Notes under the pieces: generated by a model
What the model was told of the DNA's origin: nothing
Databases searched by the model: none
Seen by the model: the letters and a program-made list of their open reading frames with translations, nothing else
Part shown: positions 41,433 to 50,563 of the stretch, piece by piece
Layout of the letters: every line of letters begins with the position of its first letter
Numbering within the stretch: position 1 is the first letter of the stretch
Assembly: GCF_900129825.1 (NCBI RefSeq)
Contig: NZ_FQWZ01000002.1
Span: forward strand, 428,641-492,640
Direction of reading: 5' to 3'
Length of the DNA: 64,000 bases
Source of the DNA: Hydrocarboniphaga daqingensis
GTDB lineage: Bacteria > Pseudomonadota > Gammaproteobacteria > Nevskiales > Nevskiaceae
Program-made: the position numbers and the translations under genes

Positions 41433-42986
41433 CTAGTCGGCCGCGACCGCGTGCGCGGCACCGCGCGGCCGCCGCGTCAGCCAGACGATGCCGGCGACCG
41501 AGAAGCTGATCCAGCCGCAGATCCAGAAGAAGTCCAGCGCCGACATCAGATAGGCCTGGCTGCTCATCGTGCGCGTGATCGCGCCAAGCGCCTGCGTCGG
41601 GTTGAGCCCTAGATCGCGCAAGCCGCCCAGCGACTGCTGCAGGCGCGGATCGTAGACGCTGGTGGCTTCGGCCAGGCGTGACTGGTGCAAGGCCGCGTGG
41701 CGGTCCCAGAACGTGGTCGTGATCGACGTCGAGAACGAGCCGGCCGTGATCCGCAGGAAGTTCGACAAGCCCGACGCGGCGGGTACGCGCGCATCGGGCA
41801 CGCCGTCGAGCAGTATCGTCAGCATCGCCACGAAGAACATCGACATGCCGATGCCCTGCACCAGCAGCGGCAGCATGTAGGTCACATAGCTGGCGTCGGC
41901 CGTGTAGTTCGAGCGCATGAAGTACGAGATGCCGAACACGATGAACGACGCGGTCGCGAACCAGCGCGGGTCGAAGCGGCCGATGTTCTTGCCCACCAGC
42001 GGCGACAGCAGCACGGCGACCATGCCGCTGGGCGCGGCGACGAGGCCGGCCCAGGTCGCGGTGTAGCCCAGCCAGGTCTGCATCCACAGCGGCTGCAGTA
42101 CGACCGAGCCGAAGAACAGCGCGTAGCCGATGCAGAACGCGAGCACGCCGAAGCTGAAGTTGCGGTTGCGGAACAGCGACAGGTCGATGATCGGGTTCTT
42201 CTCGCCCAGCTCCCAGATCATGAACGCAATGAAGCCGACGCCGGCGACGATGGCTTCGACGACGATCGCCGGCGACGAAAACCAGTCGGCGTCCTTGCCG
42301 GTGTCGAGCATGATCTGCAGGGCGCCGACCCAGACCACGAGCAGGCTCAGCCCGATGCCGTCGATCGGGATCTTGCGCGTCGGCGTCTCGCGGCCTTTCA
42401 AGCCACTCCAGCAGATCGCCGCGCAGAACAGGCCGACCGGCACGTTGATCAGGAAGATCCACGGCCATGAATAGTTGTCGGAGATGTGGCCGCCGAGCAG
42501 CGGTCCGCAGATCGGCGCCACCAGCGTCGTCATCGACCAGATCGCCAGCGCCATCCCTTTCTTGTGTGGCGGGAAGATCGAGATCAGCAGTGCTTGCGAT
42601 CCGGGAATCATCGGGCCGCTGACGGCGCCTTGCAGCACGCGAAACAGAATCAGCGACGGCAAGCTCCAGGCGATGCCGCACAGAAACGATGCGATCGTGA
42701 ACGCCAGCACCGACAGCACGAAGACGCGCACCACGCCGAAGCGCTGCATCAGCCAGCCGGTCAGCGGCACCGAGATGCCGTTGGCCACAGCGAACGAGGT
42801 GATGACCCACGTGCCTTGGTCGTTGGCCACGCCCAAGTTGCCGGAGATCGTCGGGATCGACACATTGGCGATCGTCGTGTCGAGCACCTGCATGAACGTG
42901 CCGACCGCCAGCGCGGTCGCCACCAGCGCATGCGAGCCTTTGACCGGCGGCATCGCCGGCGCGGCCGACGCCGCAGCGGCGCTCAT
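41433..42986 (-). CDS. emrB: EmrB/QacA-type DHA2 MFS multidrug transporter
   Basis: A 517-residue 14-segment MFS drug:H+ antiporter. The family wording AVGTFMQVLDTTIANVSIPTISGNLGV at the N terminus and SFLCGIAWSLPSLILFRVLQGAVSGPMIPGSQALL are DHA2 hallmarks. Its ATG (42986) overlaps the stop of the upstream HlyD gene by four bases (ATGA). With that gene and the outer-membrane channel gene it forms a tripartite EmrAB-type efflux system under a MarR repressor. Named by family; substrates unknown. Confidence 0.92.
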   Translation of the reverse strand: MSAAAASAAPAMPPVKGSHALVATALAVGTFMQVLDTTIANVSIPTISGNLGVANDQGTWVITSFAVANGISVPLTGWLMQRFGVVRVFVLSVLAFTIASFLCGIAWSLPSLILFRVLQGAVSGPMIPGSQALLISIFPPHKKGMALAIWSMTTLVAPICGPLLGGHISDNYSWPWIFLINVPVGLFCAAICWSGLKGRETPTRKIPIDGIGLSLLVVWVGALQIMLDTGKDADWFSSPAIVVEAIVAGVGFIAFMIWELGEKNPIIDLSLFRNRNFSFGVLAFCIGYALFFGSVVLQPLWMQTWLGYTATWAGLVAAPSGMVAVLLSPLVGKNIGRFDPRWFATASFIVFGISYFMRSNYTADASYVTYMLPLLVQGIGMSMFFVAMLTILLDGVPDARVPAASGLSNFLRITAGSFSTSITTTFWDRHAALHQSRLAEATSVYDPRLQQSLGGLRDLGLNPTQALGAITRTMSSQAYLMSALDFFWICGWISFSVAGIVWLTRRPRGAAHAVAAD

Positions 42987-44155
42987 GGCGCCGCGTGAGG
43001 CGCGCGTGCGGCGCCGCCGCGATGCGCGGCGATGATCCGCGCGATGCGCGCATCAACGTCGGCATCATTGCCGTCGGCAGTGATCGTGCGCGGCGGCAGC
43101 GCGCGCACCGTGTTGCTGGCCACGCGCGAGCCGCTGGTGTCGTGCAGGTCGATCTCGGCCTTCATCGACAAGCCAATTCGCAGCGGATTGCGTTGCAGCG
43201 CCTCGGGGTCGAGCGCGATGCGCACCGGCACGCGCTGCACGATCTTGATCCAGTTGCCGCTGGCGTTCTGCGCCGGCAGCAGCGCAAACGCGCTGCCGCT
43301 GCCGGCGCCGAGGCCGACGACGCGCCCGTCGTACTCGACGCGGCTGCCGTACAGGTCAGCCTGCAGCTTCACCGGCTGGCCGATGCGGATATCGGCCAGC
43401 TGCACTTCCTTGAAGTTGGCGTCGACCCAAGCCTGATCCAGCGGCACGACCGCCATCAGCGGCGCACCGGCCGCGATCCGCGCACCGATCTGCACACTGC
43501 GCCGCGCCACCGTACCGCTGACCGGCGCAACGATGCGCGTGCGCTTCAGCGCCAGCGCCGCTTCGCGCAGCCGGGCTGCCGCGGCGAGCACCTGCGGATG
43601 CGTGTCGATATCGGTATCGGCGATTTGCGCCTGCGTCGTCACCAGTTGCTCCTGGCTGACGGCCAGTGCCGCGCCCAGCTGCGCGACCTGATCGCGCGCG
43701 TGCTGCAGCTCTTCAGCCGACACGCCGCCGTCACTTGCGGCGTCGATACGACGCTTCAGGTCGGCGCGTGCTGCGGCCAGCGCGATCTCGCGTTCGCGAA
43801 TCTGCGCGCGAATGCCGTCAGCCTGCGAAAACGCACCGCGAACCTGGCGCACGCTGCGCGCCAGCTCCGCTTCGGCCGCGGCCAGCGCGACGTTGGCGTC
43901 GGCCGGATCGAGTTGCAGCAGCGTCTGGCCGCGCTCGACGTGTTGCGTGTCGTCGACATTCAGCGCGACGACCGTGCCGGCGACGTCGCTGGTGATCTGC
44001 ACCAGATCGCCGGCGACGTAGGCATCGTCGGTTTCGACGAAGTAGCGCGCATGCAGGCTCCAGTACGCGGCGTAGGCGCCGACTGCAACGATGACCAGCA
44101 GTGCCAGCGCGATCAGCCGGGCACGACGCGGATTGGGGGGGACGGTCTGGTTCAT
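42983..44155 (-). CDS. emrA: EmrA-type HlyD/membrane-fusion protein
   Basis: A 390-residue periplasmic adaptor. One N-terminal membrane span (about 12-30, RLIALALLVIVAVGAYAAYW). Then a barrel-sandwich start VETDDAYVAGDLVQITSDVAGTV, a long coiled coil (about 85-205), and a return half with RTRIVAPVSGTVARRSVQIGARI. The pattern matches EmrA/FarA. The stop overlaps emrB by four bases, and the start overlaps the channel gene stop (44152-44155) by four. The three are tightly coupled. Confidence 0.93.
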   Translation of the reverse strand: MNQTVPPNPRRARLIALALLVIVAVGAYAAYWSLHARYFVETDDAYVAGDLVQITSDVAGTVVALNVDDTQHVERGQTLLQLDPADANVALAAAEAELARSVRQVRGAFSQADGIRAQIREREIALAAARADLKRRIDAASDGGVSAEELQHARDQVAQLGAALAVSQEQLVTTQAQIADTDIDTHPQVLAAAARLREAALALKRTRIVAPVSGTVARRSVQIGARIAAGAPLMAVVPLDQAWVDANFKEVQLADIRIGQPVKLQADLYGSRVEYDGRVVGLGAGSGSAFALLPAQNASGNWIKIVQRVPVRIALDPEALQRNPLRIGLSMKAEIDLHDTSGSRVASNTVRALPPRTITADGNDADVDARIARIIAAHRGGAARAPHAAP

Positions 44156-45672
44156 GAAGCAGCTCCGGCAACCGCTGCCGCGGAAGAAAGGGAAGAAGGT
44201 GAGGGCGCAGCGTCATCCGCCACGGCGTCGGCAGGCGGCTCGAAGCTGCCGCCGAGCGTCAGCAGCAGCGATACGCGAGCGATCACCAGCGCCGACTCGA
44301 CGCTGATCAGGTCACGCTCGCTGCTCAGCACTTGCGACTCGGCATCGAGTGCGGCGCGTTGTGTCGCAAGCCCGGCGCGATAGCGGCTGCTGGCCAGTGC
44401 CAGCGCCTTGCGTGCCGCTTGCAAGGTCTGCTGCGCTTGCTCGCGCTGCAGCAACAGCGAATCACGCCGACTGAGTTGGTCGCTGACGTCGTGCACGGCG
44501 CCGAGCACGGCGTCGTTGTATGCGGCCACGGCGGCGTCGAGGTCCGCCGTGGCGCCGTGGTACTTCGCTTTCAAACGCTGCGAATCGAAGATCGGCAGGT
44601 GCAGCGTCGGCCCGGCGCCATAGACGCGGCTGCCGGCGTCGAACAACTGATCCAAGCCGACCGACTGGAAGCCGGCAAACGCATTCAGGCTAATGTCCGG
44701 ATAGAACGCGGCGCGCGCGGCCTCGCTGCCGGCGCGCGTCGCATCGACGCGGGCGCGGGCGGCCAGCACGTCGGGACGGTGCGCCAGCAAGTCGATCGGC
44801 AATGCGTCCGGCAGCGGCAGCGCGGTATCGAGTTGAATCTGCGGGCGCTGGATCTGCGCGTAATAGTCGGCGCCGTGGCCGGCGAGCGCGGCGAGTCGGT
44901 GTACCGCCAGTTCGCGTGCATCGTCAGCCTGCAAGCGCGCCAGCTTGGCCTGCGGCAGCAGCGCTTCGGCCGTGCGTTGGTCGAGCTCGTTATCGAGTCC
45001 GGCGCGAACGCGGCTCTGCGCCAACTTCAGCAGGGCTTGGCGCTGCGCGATGGCAGCGTCCGCCACGTCGGCGAGCGCATAGGCGCGATACAGGTCGACA
45101 TAGGCTTGTGCAATCGCGCCCGACAGCGCCAGGCGTGCGGCGGCGACGTCGAGGTCGGCCGCACGCTGCTGCGCTTGCGACGCTTTCAGCAGGCTGGCCT
45201 GACGGCCCCAGAAGTCCAGATCCCAGTTCAGATTCACTGCGAGCTGACCGACCCAGTACGTGCCGCCGCCACCCGCCGGGAAGCCGAGCGAACGCGGTGG
45301 CGCCGTGTAGTTTTCCGACAAACGCTGACGCACTTCCTGGCCGTCGAGCGTCAGGCCCGGACGCAGCGGCGCGCCGACGGCCTGTGCTTGCGCTTGCGCG
45401 GCGCGAACGCGGCTGAGCGCTTCGTCGAGCGTCGGGTTGTGCGCCAGCGCTTCGTCGATCAAGGCATCGAGCTGGCGGTCGCCGAAGCCCTTCCACCATT
45501 GCGGATCAACCGGCGCGCGCGCTGCACTGCCCAGGCCGAGCGTTTCCTCAGCGACTGTTTCGACGGTGGGTGCCGACGTGGGTGCGGTCACGCAACCACC
45601 AGCGAGCAGTGCGAGTGAAGCGCCGAGCGCGATCCGCGGCCCGTGTGCGGACAAACGGCGTGGGACGTGCAT
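44152..45672 (-). CDS. NodT-family outer-membrane efflux channel lipoprotein
   Basis: A 506-residue TolC/NodT-type channel. Lipoprotein signal with lipobox LLAGGC at about residues 22-27. Two outer-membrane-efflux halves (about 65-265 and 280-480): LIDEALAHNPTLDEALSRVRAAQAQ and VNLNWDLDFWGRQ are typical. The start at 45672 (MHVPRRL) overlaps the stop of the marR gene by one base (TGATG). The open frame from 46011 runs antisense to the marR code and is rejected. It completes the tripartite pump. Confidence 0.92.
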   Translation of the reverse strand: MHVPRRLSAHGPRIALGASLALLAGGCVTAPTSAPTVETVAEETLGLGSAARAPVDPQWWKGFGDRQLDALIDEALAHNPTLDEALSRVRAAQAQAQAVGAPLRPGLTLDGQEVRQRLSENYTAPPRSLGFPAGGGGTYWVGQLAVNLNWDLDFWGRQASLLKASQAQQRAADLDVAAARLALSGAIAQAYVDLYRAYALADVADAAIAQRQALLKLAQSRVRAGLDNELDQRTAEALLPQAKLARLQADDARELAVHRLAALAGHGADYYAQIQRPQIQLDTALPLPDALPIDLLAHRPDVLAARARVDATRAGSEAARAAFYPDISLNAFAGFQSVGLDQLFDAGSRVYGAGPTLHLPIFDSQRLKAKYHGATADLDAAVAAYNDAVLGAVHDVSDQLSRRDSLLLQREQAQQTLQAARKALALASSRYRAGLATQRAALDAESQVLSSERDLISVESALVIARVSLLLTLGGSFEPPADAVADDAAPSPSSLSSAAAVAGAAS

Positions 45673-46145
45673 CAGTCGGCTCCTTCGATTGGCGTCTTGC
45701 GGATCGTGTCGATCAGCTTGTTCAGCAGACGCGACAGTTCGTTGAACTCTTCTTTGCTGAAGTCCGCAAGCGCTGCGTTGAGCTTGTCGACGATGATCGG
45801 CGTCAGCTCGCTGCATTTGCCGGCGCCGGCCTCGGTCAGTTGCAGGTGCACCACGCGTCGGTCGTCGCGGCTGCGCTGGCGGCTGATGTAGCCGCGTTCT
45901 TCGAGCTGGTCGAGCAAGCGCGTCAGGGCGCCGGTGTCGTGTCGTAGCGTGCGGCACAGGTCGCTGGCGGTCAGCTCGCGGCCTTCCTTCAGGCGCAACA
46001 GCACCAGCCATTGCTGAAACGTCACATCGTGGCCGGCAAAAGCGGCCGTTGCGTGATCGTGCATCAGCATGTGCGCCATCTTGGCGAGGTAGCCGATGCT
46101 GGTCGCGGACTTGAAGTTGCGGGCGGTGTAGTGGCGAACCGTCAT
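45672..46145 (-). CDS. MarR-family repressor of the efflux operon
   Basis: A 157-residue winged-helix MarR regulator. DNA-binding region at about 45-110 (LVLLRLKEGRELTASDLCRTL then TGALTRLLDQLEERGYISRQRSRDDRR, the wing). It is the first gene of the marR-nodT-emrA-emrB operon, as in emrRAB, and likely represses it until a drug is bound. The palindrome CTGCCTAGGCAG lies 10 bp upstream of its start. The divergent TetR gene lies behind it. Confidence 0.93.
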   Translation of the reverse strand: MTVRHYTARNFKSATSIGYLAKMAHMLMHDHATAAFAGHDVTFQQWLVLLRLKEGRELTASDLCRTLRHDTGALTRLLDQLEERGYISRQRSRDDRRVVHLQLTEAGAGKCSELTPIIVDKLNAALADFSKEEFNELSRLLNKLIDTIRKTPIEGAD

Positions 46146-46154
46146 TGATTATCG

Positions 46155-46166
46155 CTGCCTAGGCAG
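46155..46166. promoter_or_regulatory. Palindromic operator of the MarR-type regulator
   Basis: A perfect 12-bp palindrome CTGCCTAGGCAG centred between 46160 and 46161, with AT-rich flanks. It sits 10 bp upstream of the marR start and in front of the divergent TetR gene, as expected for a MarR dimer site that shuts its own promoter. Confidence 0.75.
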
Positions 46167-46280
46167 ATATTGCGCGGGCAGATGCTGCTCGCACAGAAAA
46201 AGCCTGTCAAGCGGGTGCACGCGCCGCTGCTAGTCCGTGCGGGGTATGCAATTCGGTGGGCGATTCTCGAAACTCTGAAC

Positions 46281-46997
46281 ATGAGCCCGGATGCCGCCGA
46301 TACGCCGTCCCAGGCCCCGAGCGCGGCTCCGCGCGTGGGTCGTCCGCCGCGCGTCAATCTGCAGCGCATCGTCGATGCGGCGCTGGAGATCGGCTTGGAC
46401 CGCGTCAGCCTGCCGATGGTCGCCGACAAGCTCGGCGTCGGCTCGTCGACGCTGTATCGCCACGTGCGCAATCGCGACGAGTTGTTGCGGCTTGCCACGG
46501 TCAAGGTGGCGCTGGAGCGGCGCTTGCCGAGTGCACCGCAGACGCACTGGTCGGCGTTGGCGATGCGCTACGCGCAGAGCTTGTTCGACTCCTTGTCACG
46601 CGAACCTTTGGTGATCCAGGAGTTGATGCGCGGCCGCTTGGGTCCCGACGTCGAAGTCGATTATCTGGAGCCGTTTCTGCTGGCGATGAGCCAGCATGGC
46701 TTTACCCCGGCCGAAGGTCTGCACTTGTTTCGCGCGATCGGCATGGTCACCGTCGGCGCTGCTGTGGGTGCGACCGCCGTGCAGGCGCGCGTTGCTGCTG
46801 GCGACAAAGATGGCGCCGACGCGTTTGCTCGCGTGCTCGCCGAGCGCGCGCCCTCCGAATTGCCGCTGATCCGCGCTGCGCTGGCCGAGCGTGTTGATCT
46901 GGTCGGCAACCAGTGGCCAGGCTTGCTGCATTTGTTGCTGGCCGGCATCGCCGCGACCCGTGGCGAGGTTCTGCCGCCGCTGGAACCTGCCGGCTGA
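46281..46997 (+). CDS. TetR-family transcriptional regulator
   Basis: A 238-residue regulator. TetR_N helix-turn-helix at about 20-80 (NLQRIVDAALEIGLDRVSLPMVADKLGVGSSTLYRHVRNRDELL) with a longer C-terminal ligand domain that ends GNQWPGLLHLLLAGIAATRG. The C domain resembles the TetR_C/TetR_C_11 group. Start ATG 46281 (MSPDAADT); the frame is open to 46170 but the added part is the operator region. It is divergent from the efflux operon; a target could be that operon or the DUF1329-ALDH pair downstream. Confidence 0.88.
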   Translation: MSPDAADTPSQAPSAAPRVGRPPRVNLQRIVDAALEIGLDRVSLPMVADKLGVGSSTLYRHVRNRDELLRLATVKVALERRLPSAPQTHWSALAMRYAQSLFDSLSREPLVIQELMRGRLGPDVEVDYLEPFLLAMSQHGFTPAEGLHLFRAIGMVTVGAAVGATAVQARVAAGDKDGADAFARVLAERAPSELPLIRAALAERVDLVGNQWPGLLHLLLAGIAATRGEVLPPLEPAG

Positions 46998-47182
46998 AGC
47001 GTCGTCCAAGCCATTGTCGATACCGATCGACCAAATACTTAACTTGGATGAGGTGAGCTTGTGGCGGCCGTCGGACGATGTCGCCCTAAGCACCCCGCCA
47101 ATATGACAGGCCTACACAGCGGCGATCGACGATCACCCGTCGACACCAGCGCCGGGCCAATGCGACAAACGAGGAGAACTGT

Positions 47183-48553
47183 ATGAAGCGTGCATTCCGG
47201 TTAGGTAGCGGCCTGGCCCTGTTGGGCGCATTGCTGCTGCCGGCCGCCGCGATGGCGAAAGTCAGTGCCGACAAGGCGGCCGAACTCGACGGCCCCAAGC
47301 TGACCTGCGTCGGCGCCGAGCGCGCAGGGACGCCCAGCGGCGTCGCCGAGTTCACCGGCAAGTGGGTTGGCAAGTGGCCCGGCATGAAGGGCGAATACGG
47401 CTATGAACCCGGCCCCTATGCCGACGAGAAGCCCAAGTTCACGATCACCGCCGCCAACATGGCGCAGTACGCCGCCAATCTGACCGAAGGCCAGAAGGCG
47501 ATGCTGAAGAAGTACCCCAACTACAAGATGAACGTGTACCCGAGCCATCGCGACTTCGGCGTGCCGTCGTGGGTCTGCGATACCGCCAAGAAGAACGCGA
47601 CGACCGGCGAGCTGGTCGACGATGGTCGCGGCGCAACCGGCATCGGTGGCGCATCGTCGTTCCCGATTCCGCAGAGCGGCCTGGAAGTGATCTGGAACAC
47701 GACGACCTCGTTCCGCCCGAGCACCGAAAAGGCGGTTTGCGATATCGCCAACGTCTACGCCAACGGCAGCGTTGCGTGGGGCCGCAACAAGTTCATGACG
47801 TACAACTTGATGAACGACCCGAAGAAGCGTCTGTCGTTCGCCGAGCAGCGCATCAACGCTTACTTCTACACCGGCTACTCGCTGCCGGAGCGCGACAAGG
47901 GTTACGTCGCGGTCGGCTTCCAGCCAAACAACTTCGCCAAGGATCACACGCAGGCCTGGCAGTATCTGCCCGGTACGCGCCGCGTTCGCCAGGCGCCGGA
48001 AATCGGCTTTGACTATCCGGTGCCGCCGGCGGGCGCGCGTACGATCGACGACGACTATGGCTTCAACGGCTCGCCTGAGCGCTACACGTGGAAGCTGGTC
48101 GGCAAGAAGGAAATGTACATCCCGTACCACAACTTCAAGATCAACGATCCGTCGCTCAAGTACGCCGACATCATCAAGCCGGGCGTGCCGAACTCCGACC
48201 TGATCCGCTACGAATTGCACCGCGTCTGGGTGCTGGAAGCCACGCTCAAGGACGGTGTCCGCCACATCTACAAGAAGCGTCAGATCTACGTCGACGAGGA
48301 CAACTGGCAGGTGATGTGGGCCGACAACTACGACGGCCGTGACCAGCTGTGGCGCATCAGCATGATCACGTACCACTACTCGCAGGAATCGGCGAGCTTC
48401 CACCGCGGTGCGTCGTTCTACGTCGACCTGATCGCCGGCGGCTACGAAGCGGGCTATCTGGTCAACGAGCGTGGCAACGATTGGTGGCGGATCAACCAGC
48501 CGATGTCGCCGTCGCAGTTCACGCCGGAAGCCGCCGGCCGCGCCGGTCACTGA
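47183..48553 (+). CDS. DUF1329 domain secreted protein
   Basis: A 456-residue exported protein. Signal peptide MKRAFRLGSGLALLGALLLPAAAMA. The DUF1329 domain covers most of the rest, with GIGGASSFPIPQSGLEVIWNTTTSFRP, YLPGTRRVRQAPEIGFDYPVPP and LQVMWADNYDGRDQLWRISM-like wording. Such proteins have an outer-membrane lipoprotein-sorting-like fold and often sit with DUF1302 channels and oxidation enzymes for hydrophobic compounds. Good AGGAG ribosome-binding site. It precedes an aldehyde dehydrogenase by 36 bp, probably the same transcript. Confidence 0.9.
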   Translation: MKRAFRLGSGLALLGALLLPAAAMAKVSADKAAELDGPKLTCVGAERAGTPSGVAEFTGKWVGKWPGMKGEYGYEPGPYADEKPKFTITAANMAQYAANLTEGQKAMLKKYPNYKMNVYPSHRDFGVPSWVCDTAKKNATTGELVDDGRGATGIGGASSFPIPQSGLEVIWNTTTSFRPSTEKAVCDIANVYANGSVAWGRNKFMTYNLMNDPKKRLSFAEQRINAYFYTGYSLPERDKGYVAVGFQPNNFAKDHTQAWQYLPGTRRVRQAPEIGFDYPVPPAGARTIDDDYGFNGSPERYTWKLVGKKEMYIPYHNFKINDPSLKYADIIKPGVPNSDLIRYELHRVWVLEATLKDGVRHIYKKRQIYVDEDNWQVMWADNYDGRDQLWRISMITYHYSQESASFHRGASFYVDLIAGGYEAGYLVNERGNDWWRINQPMSPSQFTPEAAGRAGH

Positions 48554-48589
48554 CGCCGCCGCGCAGCCGCAATCAACAGGATCGATGCG

Positions 48590-50098
48590 ATGAACACAGC
48601 CACTGACATGCCGATGCCCACCGCATCGATCCGCGCCACGTTCGACCGCGTGCGGGCGCTGGCGCCGCCGTTGGTCGACACCACGGCCGACCAGCGCATC
48701 GCCAAGATTCAGCGGCTGATGAAGACGCTGATGAAGTACCGTCAGCAGATCTACGAGACCGGCAAGCTGGAGCGGGGCCTGTCGCCGCCGGACATGGATG
48801 GCGAGTTGGTGATGCTCAAGTTCGAGGCGGAGTTCATCGCCAAGAACCTGCACGACTGGATGACGCCCAAGCCGGCCGAACCGTCGCTGATGACGCTGGG
48901 CAAGAAGTGCTACGTCCGCTACGAGCCCAAGGGCACGGTGCTGGTGTTGCCGAGTTGGAACGCGCCCTACGTGATCGGCTTTCTGCCGGTGCTTGGCGCG
49001 ATCGCTGCCGGTAATTCGATCATCCTCAAGCCCAGCGAGCTGTCGCCGCATTCGTCGGCGCTGTGCGCACGGATCGTCAAGGAAGCGTTCCCGGACGGCG
49101 AGGTCAGCTGCATCGAAGGGGGTGCCGAAGCGGCGCAGGCGCTGCTGGCCTGCCCGTTCAATCACATCTTCTACATCGGCAACAATCACGTCGGCCGCAT
49201 TGTGATGAAGGCGGCGGCGGATCACTTCGCGTCAGTGACGCTGGAGATGGGCGGCAAGAATCCGTCGATCATCGACAAGAGTGCCGACGTCGAAGACGCG
49301 GCACTGAAGACCAGCTGGGGCCGCATGTGCAATGCCGGCCAGGCCTGCATCGCACCTGATTACGTGCTGGTGCACGAATCGGTGGCGCAGCGCTTCACCG
49401 AGGCGCTGGTGCGGGAAATCAAGGCGATGTACAACCCGAAAGGCACGGGCTTCGAGAACAACCCCGAGTTTCCGCGGATCATCAACACGCGGCATTTCGA
49501 GCGCATCAAGGGTTTGATCGAAGATGCACGCGCCAAGGGTGCGCGCTTCGAGATCGGTGGTGAGTACCGCGCCGAGGATCGCTACATCGCGCCGACCGTC
49601 GTCACCCAGGTGAATGACGACATGCGGCTGATGAAGGAAGAAATCTTCGGGCCGATGATCGCTGTGGTGCCGTATCGCACCCGCGAAGAAGTCGTCGAAT
49701 ACATCGCCGCTCGCGACAAGCCGCTGGCGCTGTATGTGTTTTCCAAGGATGCCGACGCAACCGAATACTTCATCCGCCACACCACGTCCGGCAGTTCGGT
49801 GGTCAACCACAATGTGGTCCAGTCGGGTACCAATCCGCATCTGCCGTTCGGTGGCGTCAACTCCAGCGGCATCGGTCGCATGGTTGGCTTCGCGACGTTC
49901 AACGAATGCAGCAACGGCCGCGCGATTGTCGAAGAAGGTCCGCCGCTGATGGACCCGCGCGAGATGTTTCCGCCGTTGACCGACAAGTACAAGAAGCAGC
50001 TCAGCGACTTGCTGGACCGCGAAAAGCCGATTCCGGGCTTCGTCGTGCCGATGGTGTCGGCGATCATCAAGCTGCGGACGATGTTCTCTCGCCGCTGA
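48590..50098 (+). CDS. Coniferyl/long-chain aldehyde dehydrogenase family protein
   Basis: A 502-residue ALDH class-3-like enzyme. Motifs: PSWNAPYVIGFLPVLGAIAAGN (cofactor), VTLEMGGKNPSIID (general-base Glu), and GRMCNAGQACIAPDYVLV (catalytic Cys in AGQAC). The C-terminal SSVVNHNVVQSGTNPHLPFGGVNSSGIG and a hydrophobic tail resemble coniferyl and fatty aldehyde dehydrogenases. It oxidises an aromatic or long-chain aldehyde to the acid with NAD(P). It follows the DUF1329 gene and so likely acts in the breakdown of hydrophobic substrates. Confidence 0.92.
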   Translation: MNTATDMPMPTASIRATFDRVRALAPPLVDTTADQRIAKIQRLMKTLMKYRQQIYETGKLERGLSPPDMDGELVMLKFEAEFIAKNLHDWMTPKPAEPSLMTLGKKCYVRYEPKGTVLVLPSWNAPYVIGFLPVLGAIAAGNSIILKPSELSPHSSALCARIVKEAFPDGEVSCIEGGAEAAQALLACPFNHIFYIGNNHVGRIVMKAAADHFASVTLEMGGKNPSIIDKSADVEDAALKTSWGRMCNAGQACIAPDYVLVHESVAQRFTEALVREIKAMYNPKGTGFENNPEFPRIINTRHFERIKGLIEDARAKGARFEIGGEYRAEDRYIAPTVVTQVNDDMRLMKEEIFGPMIAVVPYRTREEVVEYIAARDKPLALYVFSKDADATEYFIRHTTSGSSVVNHNVVQSGTNPHLPFGGVNSSGIGRMVGFATFNECSNGRAIVEEGPPLMDPREMFPPLTDKYKKQLSDLLDREKPIPGFVVPMVSAIIKLRTMFSRR

Positions 50099-50162
50099 TC
50101 GCCTTGCGGCACGTCGTGCCGCGTCGCGACGCCTCAGTGCGACGCTCAGATGTAGCGCGCTG

Positions 50163-50185
50163 AGGCGGCCCTGTCGGGTCCGCCT
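50163..50185. terminator. Hairpin downstream of aldehyde dehydrogenase
   Basis: AGGCGGCCC (50163-50171) pairs with GGG and CCGCCT (to 50185) around a short loop. A second palindrome GCGGCAC-GTC-GTGCCGC lies at 50106-50122. Both are in the 92-bp space after the plus-strand dehydrogenase. No clear T-run, so a hairpin with probable terminator function. Confidence 0.45.
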
Positions 50186-50190
50186 AAGTT

Positions 50191-50397
50191 TCAGCCAGCG
50201 CGGTTTAGCATCGGCGCCGATCGGTCGATCGCGCCGCCGGTGGGGCGTGACAGCTCGGCCGCACTCTGCAGGCCGAGCAGGATCAGCGTCAGCGCCGCGA
50301 GAACGATCAGCACCGGCGTCAGCATTGACGGCTCGCGGTCGTCGGCCCGGCGATCGAGGCCGTGGTCGTCGGGTATCGAAGTCAGTGTGTCGTCCAT
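50191..50397 (-). CDS. Small hypothetical membrane protein, 68 aa
   Basis: A short ORF with an acidic N terminus and one membrane span (MLTPVLIVLAALTLILLGLQ). ATG at 50397; no strong ribosome-binding site. Ends in ...NRAG. No family recognised and could be spurious, but the hydrophobic span on an otherwise empty stretch argues for a real gene. It lies between the aldehyde dehydrogenase (convergent) and the Old Yellow Enzyme gene, with an empty gap of 166 bp (50398-50563) on its right. Confidence 0.4.
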   Translation of the reverse strand: MDDTLTSIPDDHGLDRRADDREPSMLTPVLIVLAALTLILLGLQSAAELSRPTGGAIDRSAPMLNRAG

Positions 50398-50563
50398 GAT
50401 GGGGGTACCGGCGGGTTGCTCAGGACGCTGGCATGCGCGAACCATGCCGCCGCCGGCACGCGGCGTCGTGGTCGACGCCACTGTCCGCCAACGGTATTGG
50501 AACCGGCGACGAGCGGACGGTGGCGGCGCACAAGCCGCCACCGGATTCACCGCGCAGCAGGCC

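Noticed and set aside
47201-49225. 674-aa minus-strand frame across the DUF1329 and aldehyde dehydrogenase genes
   Set aside because: It is antisense to two clear genes with strong family motifs. Its sequence is rich in Arg, His and Val as expected from a shadow frame of GC-rich DNA.
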